64,000 bases of DNA from Cupriavidus pinatubonensis (GCF_019602855.1 NZ_CP080767.1:3286001-3350000), one strand, 5' to 3'. Counted from the first letter of the stretch, positions 37,722 to 47,377 are shown. A program made the numbers and translations. Notes: generated from the letters alone by a model not told the origin.

Positions 37722-37725
37722 GGAG

Positions 37726-39843
37726 CTACGTATCGGAGGCGGAGTTTCGGTGGACAAGCGGATCGGCGCCTCGGGCCGGCGCCGCATCGCCGGTGTCGAT
37801 GCGCAGCGTCAGCACGAAGGCCTTGGCAGGCAGTGTATCGCGCGGCGCAGCCAGCAGTCCGGTGCGCGCGAGCAGGTCGTCGAGTGCGATGGTGCCGTAG
37901 CGGACCTGCGCGTCATTAGCGCCGCATAGCTCGCGCGCCATGAACAGGCCGAGCCCGGTGCCCTGTGCATTGCTGGTAAAGAACGGCTCGAACAGGCTGC
38001 GCTGGTGCTCGCGCGGAATCTCCGTGCCGTCGTTCCAGACGATCAGCTCGGCATGGTGCTGGTCCAGCGCATGCGCGAGCAGGCGGATGGCGCCCGGCAG
38101 GCGGCTGCAATAGCGCCATGCGTTGTCGAGCAGGTTCCCAAGCACCTGCTGGAGCTGCGAGGTATCGAAGACAACCTGCTGCGGCACGTCTACCGTGAGC
38201 CGGATGGCATTCGCATTGATCTCGCCGCGTCCGGGCTGGCGCGTGTCACCGCCGCGCGGCACGCGCAAGCGCATTTCCAGGCGCCAGCGGTCGACGATCT
38301 CGGGCAGCGCCTGCGCCAGGTGCACGGTGCTGCGGCCCGTGCGCGGGCGGCGCGAGATCTGCAGCACGTCTGACACGACCTGGTCGAGCCGGCGCACATT
38401 GTCATGGATGATGCGCAGCAGGCGCGCATCGACATCGGACTCCACGCCGCCGCCGCTGCCCATGCTGGCGCCGTCGCCGAGTAGTTCGCTGGCCTGGCTG
38501 ATCGCGGCCAGCGGGTTGCGGATCTGGTGCGCAACGCTGGCCACCAGCCGGCCCATGGCGGCGAGCTTTTCCTGCTGGACCTGTTCGGCGATGCGTTCCC
38601 AGCTTTCGATGTGGACCAGCACGGTGTCGCGCATCTCGCTGCGCAGCAGCGCCTCGTCGTCGGGCGTCCAGGCCATGGCTTCCTGCTGGGCAATGGCCAG
38701 GCGCAGGCGCGCGGCGGCTTCGGGCGTCAGTTCGTTCCAGGCGGCCGTGTCGAGGTTCGATGGCATCGTCGAGGTGCTTGCCACGGTGGCACGCAACCCG
38801 GCCAGCCCCGGCAGCACGAAACGCAGGCGCAGCCGCGTGTGCAGCGTGCCGCCGGCGGGCGGCGCCGGACGCGAGACGATGGGCAGCAGTTGCAGGATGC
38901 GGGGCACATCGTCCTTGCTGCGCAGCCAGTCCCGCAGCATTTCCATGAGCGGCTGCAGGCGCGGAATGCGGCGCAGGTCGAACAGCGCGGCCTGGCCACC
39001 TTCGTCGCCCTCGCCTTCGCGGCCGCGGCGCGAATAGACGCGCTCATGCGGCTGCACGCCCAGCAGCACCACGGCGGCCGGGTTGGCGGCCACGACCATG
39101 CCATTGGCGCGCACCAGCATCACGCCATCCTGCATGTCGTTGACCATCAGCCGGTTCACGAGCTGCTGCAGGCGCAGCTCCTGCTCGCGCGCGAGCGCGA
39201 TCTTTTCCTGCGCGACCTGCCGGTAGGCCAGCATATACATCAGCAGCGCCGCGATCATGAACACCAGCCCGTACAGGCCCGAGCCGAGCAGGCCGGCATC
39301 GGCCTGGCGCAGCAGGATGGTCTGCATGAACGGGTGCGCCATGATCACCAGCGCCGAGAGCGAGGCGGCAAACAGCGCGAACAGCAGGCTGGTGAGCGCG
39401 CCGGCTTCCAGCGCCGGCAGCAGGAAGATCATCGCCAGGCCATCGGCATGGCCGTTGCGGCCGAGCATCTCGTAGATCAGGCCAAGCATGGCCAGATCGG
39501 CCAGCACCTGCAGCCGCACGCGCAAATGGAAACGCCTGCGCCACAACGTGCCCGCCAGCATGGCGAGCGCGATGCCAAGGTAAGGGATGGCCAGTTGCAT
39601 GGCCGCCGTCGTGTGGGCGGGCAAGGTGAGCTGGAACGGCAGCACGAGCGACACGCCGTGCGTATCCGCGCCTCGCTGCATGATGGTGAAGGCCAGCAAC
39701 AGCAGGCCCACGGCCACGCGGGTCCAGCAGAAATAGCGCAGCAGGCGCCAGTGGAAATCAGGCGGCTCGGGCGCTCGCCACAGTTGGGCAAAGCCGAGCC
39801 ACGGGGCGTGCCGGGCGGTGATCGTCGGCCGCGCCGTGCTCAT
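37726..39843 (-). CDS. pilS: Membrane sensor histidine kinase PilS
   Basis: 705 residues from ATG 39843, which overlaps the stop of the upstream small gene (ATGA). The N-terminal part has about six membrane helices (YFCWTRVAVGLLLLAFTIM, LASLSALVIMAHPF, YGLVFMIAALLMYMLAYR). A PAS-like segment (NDMQDGVMLVRANGMVVAAN) is followed by HisKA with the phospho-accepting His in VASVAHQIRNPLAAISQASE, and a HATPase with N and G boxes (VLGNLLDNAWRY, GTGLGLFMAREL). It phosphorylates PilR, four bases downstream. Together they control type IV pili, whose assembly genes lie at 53.7-57.6 kb. Confidence 0.92.
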   Translation of the reverse strand: MSTARPTITARHAPWLGFAQLWRAPEPPDFHWRLLRYFCWTRVAVGLLLLAFTIMQRGADTHGVSLVLPFQLTLPAHTTAAMQLAIPYLGIALAMLAGTLWRRRFHLRVRLQVLADLAMLGLIYEMLGRNGHADGLAMIFLLPALEAGALTSLLFALFAASLSALVIMAHPFMQTILLRQADAGLLGSGLYGLVFMIAALLMYMLAYRQVAQEKIALAREQELRLQQLVNRLMVNDMQDGVMLVRANGMVVAANPAAVVLLGVQPHERVYSRRGREGEGDEGGQAALFDLRRIPRLQPLMEMLRDWLRSKDDVPRILQLLPIVSRPAPPAGGTLHTRLRLRFVLPGLAGLRATVASTSTMPSNLDTAAWNELTPEAAARLRLAIAQQEAMAWTPDDEALLRSEMRDTVLVHIESWERIAEQVQQEKLAAMGRLVASVAHQIRNPLAAISQASELLGDGASMGSGGGVESDVDARLLRIIHDNVRRLDQVVSDVLQISRRPRTGRSTVHLAQALPEIVDRWRLEMRLRVPRGGDTRQPGRGEINANAIRLTVDVPQQVVFDTSQLQQVLGNLLDNAWRYCSRLPGAIRLLAHALDQHHAELIVWNDGTEIPREHQRSLFEPFFTSNAQGTGLGLFMARELCGANDAQVRYGTIALDDLLARTGLLAAPRDTLPAKAFVLTLRIDTGDAAPARGADPLVHRNSASDT

Positions 39844-40094
39844 GCGCGGTCGCCGCTGTCGTCGGGCAAGTGGCTGCGCCGGCAGTAATGCAGGCCGCGC
39901 CAGGCAATGGCCTCGCTCTTCGGCAGGTGCACGCCGCAATGGGCGCACTGGACCATGGTCTCGGCGTGGTCGTCACGCGGTGCAGGCGTCGGGCGAGCCG
40001 CGCGGGAAGTCTGCTCGCGCTGCGCTTCGGCGCGCGAGCGCAGCCACCAGAACACCCCCAGCACCACGGCCAGCAGAATGAAGATTCTTGCCAT
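39840..40094 (-). CDS. PP0621-like small membrane protein with zinc-ribbon pattern
   Basis: 84 residues: an N-terminal membrane helix (MARIFILLAVVLGVFWWLRS), a basic/proline linker, then QCAHCGVHLPKSEAIAWRGLHYC, where the CxxC and later His/Cys suggest zinc binding. It matches what I recall as the PP0621 family, conserved beside pilS in betaproteobacteria and of unknown function. It overlaps pilS and follows the CcsA-like gene by seven bases. Confidence 0.8.
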   Translation of the reverse strand: MARIFILLAVVLGVFWWLRSRAEAQREQTSRAARPTPAPRDDHAETMVQCAHCGVHLPKSEAIAWRGLHYCRRSHLPDDSGDRA

Positions 40095-40101
40095 GGCGGT
40101 C

Positions 40102-41049
40102 TCAGAGCCGGTGCAGGATCACTTCAATCACGAAGCGGCTGCCGACATAGGCCAGCAGCAGGATGCCGAACGAGGCAATGACCCAGCGCAGCGCCACGCG
40201 GCCGCGCCAGCCGCGGAAGTGCCGCCCGGCCAGGATGCCGCCGAACATCGCCCACGAAATCAGCGCGAACACGGTCTTGTGGTCGAGCCGGAACGCGCGG
40301 CCGAATAGTTCCTCCGAGAACAACAGGCCGGAGGCGATGGTCAGCGTCAGCAGCACAAAGCCGGCGCCGATGAGCCGGAACAGCAGCTTTTCAAGCGTCA
40401 GCAGCGGCGGCAGCAGGTCCAGCCAGCGACCCAGCCACTCGTTTGCCGGCGCCTTGGCCGTGCCATTGCCCGGACGCGCGGGTGTGTGCTTGAAGCCGTG
40501 CAGGCGGCGCTCGGCCATCAGCATCAGGAACGCGTGGAACGCCGCCAGCGTGAACAAGCCATAGGCGACGTTGGCGATGATGAAATGCAGCTTGAACAGC
40601 GGCTGCGCGGCATAGCCCAGGATCTGCGAGCCCGGAAAGGCCAGCGGCATCAGGCTGGCGACGAGAGCCACCGGGATCACGATCAGTCCCAAGCCGGCCA
40701 GCGAGAAGAAGAAGCTTTCGATCCAGTAGATTCCCACGCCGAGCCACAGCATGGCCGAGAGGGCGAAGGCGAAGCCGAACATCATGCGGTCGGCCGGGAA
40801 GATGGTTTCATGCAGCAGCATGCCGTGGCTGGTCAGCACGGCCGCCATCAGCAGGTGCCACCAGCCCGGCTGCGCCTCGCCGCGTCCTCCCGCGACGCCC
40901 GCAGGTCCGCCGTTGGCCGTCAGTACAGCCGACGCCGCGCCGCCAGCGGGGCCACCGGCGGCGGCGAGCCGGGGATTGCGCGTCACCCAGCCGTGGAAGG
41001 CCAGGCCGCAATAGAGAAGTGCCGTCAGGGCATACAGTACAATGACCAT
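40102..41049 (-). CDS. CcsA-like cytochrome c assembly family membrane protein
   Basis: 315 residues with eight or so membrane helices (MVIVLYALTALLYCGLAFHG, LGLIVIPVALVASLMPLAF, LHFIIANVAYGLFTLAAFHA). The tail pattern FRLDHKTVFALISWAMFGGI, with a conserved His and a Trp-rich context (HFRGWRGRVALRWVIASFGI), fits the CcsA/YpjD family of haem-handling proteins. Direct proof of a role in cytochrome c maturation is lacking; YpjD-type members near ffh are functionally obscure. It is divergent from ffh across about 90 bases and heads the minus-strand run down to ampD. Confidence 0.88.
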   Translation of the reverse strand: MVIVLYALTALLYCGLAFHGWVTRNPRLAAAGGPAGGAASAVLTANGGPAGVAGGRGEAQPGWWHLLMAAVLTSHGMLLHETIFPADRMMFGFAFALSAMLWLGVGIYWIESFFFSLAGLGLIVIPVALVASLMPLAFPGSQILGYAAQPLFKLHFIIANVAYGLFTLAAFHAFLMLMAERRLHGFKHTPARPGNGTAKAPANEWLGRWLDLLPPLLTLEKLLFRLIGAGFVLLTLTIASGLLFSEELFGRAFRLDHKTVFALISWAMFGGILAGRHFRGWRGRVALRWVIASFGILLLAYVGSRFVIEVILHRL

Positions 41050-41142
41050 TTGCGCAGTTTACCTTAGTGCCTCCTGCCAGTGGCGGGCGGCTAACGCGGT
41101 AACAAAGGCCGCAACACAGCCCTTTCTTCCCCCATTCCTGCC

Positions 41143-42531
41143 ATGCTGGACAATCTCACTCAACGCCTGGCGCGGGTCGTCAAGACCATGCGCGGCGAGG
41201 CCCGCCTGACCGAGGCCAATACCGCCGAAATGCTGCGCGAAGTGCGCCTGGCCATGCTCGAGGCCGACGTGGCGCTCCCGGTCGTCCGCGACTTCATTGC
41301 CCGCGTCAAGGAAAAGGCGATGGGCGAGGACGTCGTCTCGAGCCTGACCCCGGGCCAGGCCCTGGTCGGCGTGGTGCAGCGCGAGCTGACCACGGTGATC
41401 GGCGGCGAGGAAGCCATCTCCGGCAAGGGTGCGGAGCTGAACCTGGCCGTGCAGCCCCCCGCCATCATCCTGATGGCAGGCCTGCAGGGCGCCGGCAAGA
41501 CCACCACCGTCGGCAAGCTGGCCAAGTGGCTTAAAGAGAACAAGAAGAAGAAAGTGCTGACGGTCTCGTGCGACGTGTACCGTCCGGCAGCTATCGCCCA
41601 GCTGAAGACGGTGTCCGAACAGGTCGGCGCCGAATTCTTCCCGTCCCAGCCCGACCAGAAGCCGGTCGACATCGCCCGCGCGGCGGTGGACTGGGCGCGC
41701 AAGCATTACCACGACGTGCTGATCGTCGATACGGCGGGCCGTCTCGGTATCGACGAGGCGATGATGCAGGAAATCGCCGCGCTGCACGCCGAGCTGAAGC
41801 CGGCCGAAACGCTGTTCGTGGTCGACGCCATGCTCGGCCAGGACGCGGTCAACACGGCCAAGGCCTTCAACGACACCCTGCCGCTGACGGGCGTGGTGCT
41901 GACCAAGCTGGACGGCGATGCGCGCGGCGGTGCCGCGCTGTCGGTGCGCCATGTCACCGGCCGGCCGATCAAGTTCGTCGGCGTCGGCGAAAAGCTCGAC
42001 GGCCTGGAGCCGTTCTACCCCGACCGCATGGCCCAGCGTATTCTGGGCATGGGCGACATCCTCGCACTGGTCGAGGAAGCCCAGCGCGGCGTGGACATGG
42101 ACGCCGCCGAGAAGCTGGCCAAGAAGATCAAGAAGACTGGCGGCTTCGACCTGGAAGACTTCAAGGCCCAGATCGGCCAGATGAAGAAGATGGGCGGCCT
42201 CGGCAGCCTGGTCGACAAGCTGCCCGCGCAGTTCGCGCAGCAGGCCCAGGGCGCCAATATGGATCAGGCGGAAAAGCAGGTGCGCCGCATGGAAGGCATC
42301 ATCAACAGCATGACTGCCGCCGAGCGCGCCAAGCCCGAGCTGATCAAGGCCAGCCGCAAGCGCCGCATTGCCGCGGGCGCGGGCGTGCCGGTGCAGGAAG
42401 TGAACCGCCTGCTGAACCAGTTCGACCAGATGCAAGGCATGATGAAGAAGCTCAAGGGCGGCGGCATGATGAAGATGATGCGCCAGATGGGTGCAATGAA
42501 GGGCGGCATGAAGGGCCTTTTCAACCGCTGA
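41143..42531 (+). CDS. ffh: Signal recognition particle protein Ffh
   Basis: 462 residues. N domain (MLDNLTQRLARVVKTMRG), G domain with P-loop GLQGAGKTTTVGKLA (about 107-121), DTAGRLGIDEAMM (about 190) and TKLDGDARGGAAL (about 250). The methionine-rich M domain (MKKLKGGGMMKMMRQMGAMK at the C-terminus) binds 4.5S RNA and signal sequences. It delivers inner-membrane proteins co-translationally to FtsY. Length and motifs are standard. The gene is followed after 58 bases by the phosphoribosyltransferase gene. Confidence 0.97.
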   Translation: MLDNLTQRLARVVKTMRGEARLTEANTAEMLREVRLAMLEADVALPVVRDFIARVKEKAMGEDVVSSLTPGQALVGVVQRELTTVIGGEEAISGKGAELNLAVQPPAIILMAGLQGAGKTTTVGKLAKWLKENKKKKVLTVSCDVYRPAAIAQLKTVSEQVGAEFFPSQPDQKPVDIARAAVDWARKHYHDVLIVDTAGRLGIDEAMMQEIAALHAELKPAETLFVVDAMLGQDAVNTAKAFNDTLPLTGVVLTKLDGDARGGAALSVRHVTGRPIKFVGVGEKLDGLEPFYPDRMAQRILGMGDILALVEEAQRGVDMDAAEKLAKKIKKTGGFDLEDFKAQIGQMKKMGGLGSLVDKLPAQFAQQAQGANMDQAEKQVRRMEGIINSMTAAERAKPELIKASRKRRIAAGAGVPVQEVNRLLNQFDQMQGMMKKLKGGGMMKMMRQMGAMKGGMKGLFNR

Positions 42532-42589
42532 TCGGCGCCGCGCTCCCTACCTGCCCTACCCCGCAAGAGACAAGAACAGGAAAGACATC

Positions 42590-43132
42590 ATGATGACCGC
42601 TGAACAGGCCCGCGAACTGTGGGCCAACTCCGAGGAAATCGTCAGCGCCCAGGAAGTCCAGGCATCGCTGGACCGCATGGCGAAAGACATCACCGCGAAG
42701 ATGGGCGATGCCTTCCCGCTGGTGCTGTCTGTGATGGGCGGCGCGGTGGTGTTCACCGGCATGCTGCTGCCCAAGCTGCAGTTCCCGCTGGAATTCGACT
42801 ACATCCACCTGTCCCGCTACAACAACAAGACCGTGGGCGGCGAGATGCAATGGCGCGTGGCGCCGCGTGAATCCGTCAGGGATCGCGTGGTGCTGGTGCT
42901 CGACGATATCCTCGACGAAGGCGAGACCATGGCGGCCATCCGCCAGCGCATCATGGATATGGGCGCCAAGGAATTCCACGCCGCGGTGCTGTGCGAGAAG
43001 ACGCTGACCAAGCTCAAGCCGATGCATCCGGATTTCTGCGGCTTCCAGGTGCCGGACCGGTATGTGTTTGGTTGCGGGATGGACGCGAAGGGATACTGGC
43101 GGAATCTGGGGACGATTCGGGCGCTGATGTAA
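42590..43132 (+). CDS. hpt: Hypoxanthine-guanine phosphoribosyltransferase
   Basis: 180 residues, type I phosphoribosyltransferase fold. The PRPP-binding motif is VVLVLDDILDEGETMAAI (about 98-115), and LVLSVMGGAVVFTGMLLPKL precedes it. The substrate end has CGFQVPDRYVFGCGMDAKGY. It salvages hypoxanthine/guanine to IMP/GMP in the cytoplasm. AGGAAAG lies upstream of the ATG. It is convergent with the LysE-type gene. Exact base preference cannot be read from sequence; an hpt-like 6-oxopurine enzyme is the best call. Confidence 0.88.
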   Translation: MMTAEQARELWANSEEIVSAQEVQASLDRMAKDITAKMGDAFPLVLSVMGGAVVFTGMLLPKLQFPLEFDYIHLSRYNNKTVGGEMQWRVAPRESVRDRVVLVLDDILDEGETMAAIRQRIMDMGAKEFHAAVLCEKTLTKLKPMHPDFCGFQVPDRYVFGCGMDAKGYWRNLGTIRALM

Positions 43133-43139
43133 GCGCCCG

Positions 43140-43766
43140 TCAGCCGGCGTGGTGTGCCCCCAGAATCGGCCACAGCGACGCCAGCAGCAGCAACGCCATC
43201 CCCACATTGAACACGCGCAGCACGCGCGGCTGCGACAGCCAGCGGCGCAGGGCCGAGCCAAACACGGCCCACATCGCCACGCTCGGCAGGTTGATAACGG
43301 CGAAGATGCCCGCCATCAACGCCACGTTCAGCCACACATTGCCGTGCAGCACATAGGTGCTGCACGCGCCTACCGCCATCACCCAAGCCTTTGGGTTGAC
43401 CCACTGGAACGCGGCCGCCTGCAGGAAACCCATCGGGCGCGCGACCTGTCGATCCTGCAGGCCGCCTGAGGTAGCAAGCTTCCATGCGAGCCAGACCAGA
43501 TAAGCGCCGGCCGCGATCCGAAGCACCTGCCACGTCCATGGCCAGTGCGAGAACATCGAGCCAAGCCCAAGACCTACCAGCGCGACCATCAGCGAAAAGC
43601 CGCTACTGATGCCTAGCAGATGCGGAATCGTCCGCGTGAATCCGAAATTCACGCCGGAGGCGAGCACCATGGTGTTATTGGGACCGGGCGTGATCGACGA
43701 CACCAGGGCGAATGCAGAAAACGCGAGAAAGACGCCAGAACCAGCGACAAGATCGGGGAAAGCCAT
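43140..43766 (-). CDS. LysE/RhtB-family amino-acid exporter
   Basis: About 208 residues from ATG 43766, which gives the normal family length; the longer frame adds 15 atypical residues. Six membrane helices are predicted. The family signature SSITPGPNNTMVLASGVNFG lies near residues 21-40, followed by LLGISSGFSLMVALVGLGLG and GAYLVWLAWKLATSG. Members export amino acids or small metabolites; the substrate is not predictable. It ends eight bases from the convergent hpt gene with no obvious terminator between. Confidence 0.88.
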   Translation of the reverse strand: MAFPDLVAGSGVFLAFSAFALVSSITPGPNNTMVLASGVNFGFTRTIPHLLGISSGFSLMVALVGLGLGSMFSHWPWTWQVLRIAAGAYLVWLAWKLATSGGLQDRQVARPMGFLQAAAFQWVNPKAWVMAVGACSTYVLHGNVWLNVALMAGIFAVINLPSVAMWAVFGSALRRWLSQPRVLRVFNVGMALLLLASLWPILGAHHAG

Positions 43767-43886
43767 GGCACGCAACCGCTGAATATGGGGGATTGCTGCC
43801 AGTCTAGTCACAGCTAACAGTACAGTACCGGTACAGTTTCGCGAAATTCTTCCGTGACGGCAGTGCGCCGTACAGCGGGCCGGTCG

Positions 43887-44735
43887 TTATGCGCCTGCGC
43901 GATATGGGTGCTCACGCAGCCACTTGGTAGCGATCCATTTTTCGCCCGATTGCACCGGCAGGCCGGCGTGCAACGTACGTTCGTCGAGCTTGCCGTCGGG
44001 TTGCAGATAACTGAAGTACACAGCGTTGCCCTTGACCGGCGCCACTTCCAGGCCGATGCGCGGGAACGCCGTTGCGCCGCCCGCCTGCGGCGTGTTCAGG
44101 TAGATCACGAGCGTCGCAGTGCGCTGGCCGCCTACGCGGAGCTGGCGTGCCTCGCCGGGGCGCTTCGGATTGAAGAAATCGAAATGCGGCTGGTATTCGC
44201 CGCCCGGCTTGTAGTTGAGTATCTGCAAACCTTCCCCATGGTCGACGGGTACGCCGAGCACGGCGGCAATGCGGTCCTCGATGCGCTGGATCAGCGTGTG
44301 CTCGCCCACCTGGAACATGGCACCCATGCTGGTGCGCGCATCGATCAGGTTTTCGTCGCCAGTATCCGGGTTGATCACCGGCGAACGCGCAAGGCGTCCG
44401 CGTGCGAGTTCGACCAGCGCATCGCACTCGGCATCGCTCAACAAGTGTTGGTACAGACGGATGCTCGGCGACTGCAGGGAAAACAGCACGGGAACTTCGC
44501 GCCGGGCGAGACGTGGCGCGGGTTGAGTAGCCGACGCATCGGGACGACGATGGCCCATTGCCGTGGCCACGGCGCTGCGCGCGAACGCGGCGTCATAGCC
44601 AGACCGCAGCATGGAAAGCACAAGCGATTCGGCGCCAAAGCCCTCGGAAATATGCCGCGCCAGCCAGCGCTCAAGCTCGGGCGACGAGGTGGCATAGCCC
44701 GGATTGCCCACGGCCGGACGCGTGTCGACAGTCAT
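43887..44735 (-). CDS. Prolyl-4-hydroxylase-like 2-oxoglutarate/Fe(II) oxygenase
   Basis: 282 residues. The C-terminal 190 form a P4Hc-type double-stranded beta-helix: LQILNYKPGGEYQPHFDFFN supplies the HxD iron ligands, RTATLVIYLNTPQAGGATAF follows, and RTLHAGLPVQSGEKWIATKW gives the distal His and the 2-oxoglutarate-binding Lys/Arg. The N-terminal about 90 residues (ELERWLARHISEGFGAESLV) are helical and of unknown use. Bacterial members hydroxylate peptidyl proline or related targets; the substrate here is unknown. Its start overlaps the stop of the transglycosylase gene at 44732. Confidence 0.85.
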   Translation of the reverse strand: MTVDTRPAVGNPGYATSSPELERWLARHISEGFGAESLVLSMLRSGYDAAFARSAVATAMGHRRPDASATQPAPRLARREVPVLFSLQSPSIRLYQHLLSDAECDALVELARGRLARSPVINPDTGDENLIDARTSMGAMFQVGEHTLIQRIEDRIAAVLGVPVDHGEGLQILNYKPGGEYQPHFDFFNPKRPGEARQLRVGGQRTATLVIYLNTPQAGGATAFPRIGLEVAPVKGNAVYFSYLQPDGKLDERTLHAGLPVQSGEKWIATKWLREHPYRAGA

Positions 44736-45457
44736 GACGGATTGGCCAGGCGCTGCGGCGAGAACGGGTTACGCGCGGGCGCCTCGGGCAGCAGCTTGCG
44801 CGGACGGGTCGGCGCGTTCTCCGGGTCGCCCGCGACGGTAACCGTGGCTTCCGAATACTGCCAGCGCTTCCACGCGGCCAGCACCGCGTTCGGGTATTCA
44901 GGACGGCCGCGGCTGCCGTTGTAGCGGCCGAGCGCCAGGAACAGGTCGCCCTGCTCGCGGTCCAGGTAGTGGCGCAGGATGGTGCAGCCGTAGCGCAGGT
45001 TGCTCTGCAGGTGGAACAGCTTGCGCGGGTCGTTGTCGCCGATCGTGCGGACCCAGAAGGGCATCACTTGCATCAGACCGCGCGCGCCGACCGAGCTGAT
45101 CGCGTACTTGCGGAAGTTGCTTTCGACCTGCACCAGGCCCAGCACCAGCGAGGGTTCGAGCCCGGCGCGCTTGGCTTCGTAGTACGCGGCTTCGATCAGC
45201 TCCACGCGCATCTGCGGCTCGGGGATGCGGCCTTCGAGCCGATGCGACATTTCGCCGAGCCACTTGAGGTAGGCCAGCCGTTCGCCGCCGGTGGCAAAGA
45301 CCGGCCGCACCGGGCGCGAGTCGGCAATGGCCGCAGCCAGCGCGCCGCGCACCGAATCGGCCAGATCTTCTTCCTTTTGCGCGCCAGCCTGCGCGGCAGT
45401 GGCGGCAAACGCCAGCAGCAGGCTGCCGGCCGTGCGAACCAGACGGGCCGCGCGCAT
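44732..45457 (-). CDS. Lytic transglycosylase with SLT domain
   Basis: 241 residues with a signal peptide (MRAARLVRTAGSLLLAFAAT to AQA). The SLT domain (about 85-205) shows the catalytic Glu in EAAYYEAKRAGLEPSLVLGL and the typical VQVESNFRKYAISSVGARGL, MQVMPFWV and NLRYGCTILRHYLDR, with ALGRYNGSRG for the substrate site. It cleaves peptidoglycan glycan strands, forming 1,6-anhydro ends that AmpD (35.5 kb) would later process. It follows proS by four bases on the minus strand, probably in one transcript with the oxygenase gene. Confidence 0.9.
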   Translation of the reverse strand: MRAARLVRTAGSLLLAFAATAAQAGAQKEEDLADSVRGALAAAIADSRPVRPVFATGGERLAYLKWLGEMSHRLEGRIPEPQMRVELIEAAYYEAKRAGLEPSLVLGLVQVESNFRKYAISSVGARGLMQVMPFWVRTIGDNDPRKLFHLQSNLRYGCTILRHYLDREQGDLFLALGRYNGSRGRPEYPNAVLAAWKRWQYSEATVTVAGDPENAPTRPRKLLPEAPARNPFSPQRLANPS

Positions 45458-45461
45458 GGGC

Positions 45462-47183
45462 TTACTTGCCGATCTGGCCGCGTACGTGGCCGACCACGTC
45501 GGCCACGGCCACTTGCGTCGCCTGCGCGTCGCGGCGGCCCTGGTATTCGACCTTGCCTTCCTTCAGGCCACGGTCGCCCACCACCACGCGGTGCGGCACG
45601 CCGATCAGTTCCCAGTCGGCGAACATCACGCCGGGGCGCTCGCCACGGTCGTCAATGATGACGTCCACGCCGGCAGCCAGCAGCTCGGCGTGGATGCGGT
45701 CAGCCTCGGCCTTGACGGCTTCGGAGCGGTCATAGCCGACCGGGCACACCACGACCTCGAACGGGGCAATGGCGGCGGGCCAGATGATGCCGCGCTCGTC
45801 GAAGTTCTGCTCGATGGCGGCGCCAAGGATACGGGTCACGCCGATACCGTAGCAGCCCATCTGCATCGGTTGGGTCTTGCCGTTCTCGTCCAGGAAGGTC
45901 GCGTTCATCGACTCGGAATAACGCGTGCCGAGCATGAACACGTGGCCCACTTCGATGCCGCGGCAGATTTCCAGCGTGCCCTTGCCGTCCGGCGAGGCGT
46001 CCCCGGCCACCACGTTGCGCAGGTCGGCAACGATCGGCTCGGGCAGGTCACGGCCCCAGTTGACGCCGGTGAAGTGGTAGTCGCGATAGTTCGCGCCGCA
46101 GCAGAAGTCGCTCATGTTGGCGACGGTGCGGTCGGCCACGACCTTGACCGGCTTCTTCATGTCGATCGGGCCCAGGTAGCCCGGGGGCGAACCGAACGCG
46201 TCGACGATCTCGTTTTCGGTGGCGAAGCGGAAGTCAGCCAGGCCCGCCACCTTCGAAGCCTTGACCTCGTTAAGCTCGTGGTCGGCGCGGATCAGCAGCA
46301 GCCAGATCTCTGCGCCGGCCTCGGTGTCCTTGGCCAGCACGATCGACTTGACGTTGCGTTCGAGCGGGATGCCCAGGAACTCGGCCACTTGCTCGCACTT
46401 GACCTTTTCCGGAGTAAAGGTCTTTTCCAGCGCCTGGGTCGGCGCGGCACGCTCGGCCACCAGCGGCAGCGCCTCGGCGGCTTCCATGTTGGCGGCGTAG
46501 TCGGACGTCGGGCAGTAGACGATGGCGTCTTCGCCGGTGTCGGCAATCACGTGGAATTCGTGCGAGCCCGAACCGCCGATGGCGCCGTTGTCGGCCGCCA
46601 CGGCGCGGAATTCCAGGCCGAAGCGCTGGAAGATGCGCACGTACGCGTCGTACATGTTCTCGTACGACTTCTTCAGGCCCTCGGCGTCACGGTCGAACGA
46701 GTACGCGTCCTTCATCGTGAATTCGCGGCCGCGCATGATGCCGAAGCGAGGACGGCGCTCGTCGCGGAACTTGGTCTGGATCTGGTAGAAATTGACCGGC
46801 AGCTGCTTGTAGCTGCGGATTTCGCTGCGCGCAATGTCCGTCACGACTTCCTCGGAGGTCGGTTGCACGGCGAAGTCGCGCTCGTGGCGATCCTTCAGGC
46901 GCAGCAGCTCCGGGCCCATCTTGTCCCAGCGGCCGGTTTCCTGCCACAGCTCGGCCGGCTGGATCACGGGCATCGACAGTTCCACGGCGCCGGCGCGGTT
47001 CATTTCCTCGCGGACGATGTTTTCCACCTTGCGGATCACGCGCAGGCCCACCGGCATGTAGTTGTAGATGCCGGCGCCGAGCTTCTTGATCATGCCCGCG
47101 CGCATCATGAGCTTGTGCGACACGATTTCCGCGTCGGCGGGGGCTTCCTTCAGGGTGGAAATGAAAAATTGCGAGGCTTTCAT
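45462..47183 (-). CDS. proS: Prolyl-tRNA synthetase
   Basis: 573 residues from ATG 47183 (MKASQFFISTLKEAPADAEI); the 56 upstream codons are rejected as they are not coding-like and would exceed the family length. It is a class II synthetase with motif 2 (FYQIQTKFRDERRPRFGIMR), an inserted editing domain between motifs 2 and 3 (about 225-410), motif 3 (MQMGCYGIGVTRILGAAIEQ) and a C-terminal anticodon-binding domain. It charges tRNA-Pro; the tRNA-Pro(CGG) gene is at 53.3 kb. Divergent from rppH across 194 bases. Confidence 0.96.
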   Translation of the reverse strand: MKASQFFISTLKEAPADAEIVSHKLMMRAGMIKKLGAGIYNYMPVGLRVIRKVENIVREEMNRAGAVELSMPVIQPAELWQETGRWDKMGPELLRLKDRHERDFAVQPTSEEVVTDIARSEIRSYKQLPVNFYQIQTKFRDERRPRFGIMRGREFTMKDAYSFDRDAEGLKKSYENMYDAYVRIFQRFGLEFRAVAADNGAIGGSGSHEFHVIADTGEDAIVYCPTSDYAANMEAAEALPLVAERAAPTQALEKTFTPEKVKCEQVAEFLGIPLERNVKSIVLAKDTEAGAEIWLLLIRADHELNEVKASKVAGLADFRFATENEIVDAFGSPPGYLGPIDMKKPVKVVADRTVANMSDFCCGANYRDYHFTGVNWGRDLPEPIVADLRNVVAGDASPDGKGTLEICRGIEVGHVFMLGTRYSESMNATFLDENGKTQPMQMGCYGIGVTRILGAAIEQNFDERGIIWPAAIAPFEVVVCPVGYDRSEAVKAEADRIHAELLAAGVDVIIDDRGERPGVMFADWELIGVPHRVVVGDRGLKEGKVEYQGRRDAQATQVAVADVVGHVRGQIGK

Positions 47184-47339
47184 CCGAATGTCTTCTCTGG
47201 AAACCGGTAAATCCCGGTGAATTGGCGGCAGCCATGCCGCGCATAATCGACTGGAACGCGCCGACAACTGCCTGAAACTGCCCTTCCCGCTCGGGGAAAA
47301 CCAGCAGCACCCCGCCTGAGCCGGGCCGCGCGCATCCTT

Positions 47340-47345
47340 TATAAT
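47340..47345 (+). promoter_or_regulatory. Probable -10 box of rppH
   Basis: TATAAT 33 bases before the rppH ATG, in the divergent proS-rppH spacer. No clean -35 hexamer is seen at 17-bp distance, though CTGAGC lies 18 bp upstream. Confidence 0.5.
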
Positions 47346-47377
47346 CGACATAATTCTAAAGGATTCGAGGTGCAGTC

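Noticed and set aside
45291..47210. A 639-codon + strand frame opposite proS, and similar ones opposite pilR, pilS and obgE
   Set aside because: All are antisense shadows of firmly identified genes, with no family motif of their own.
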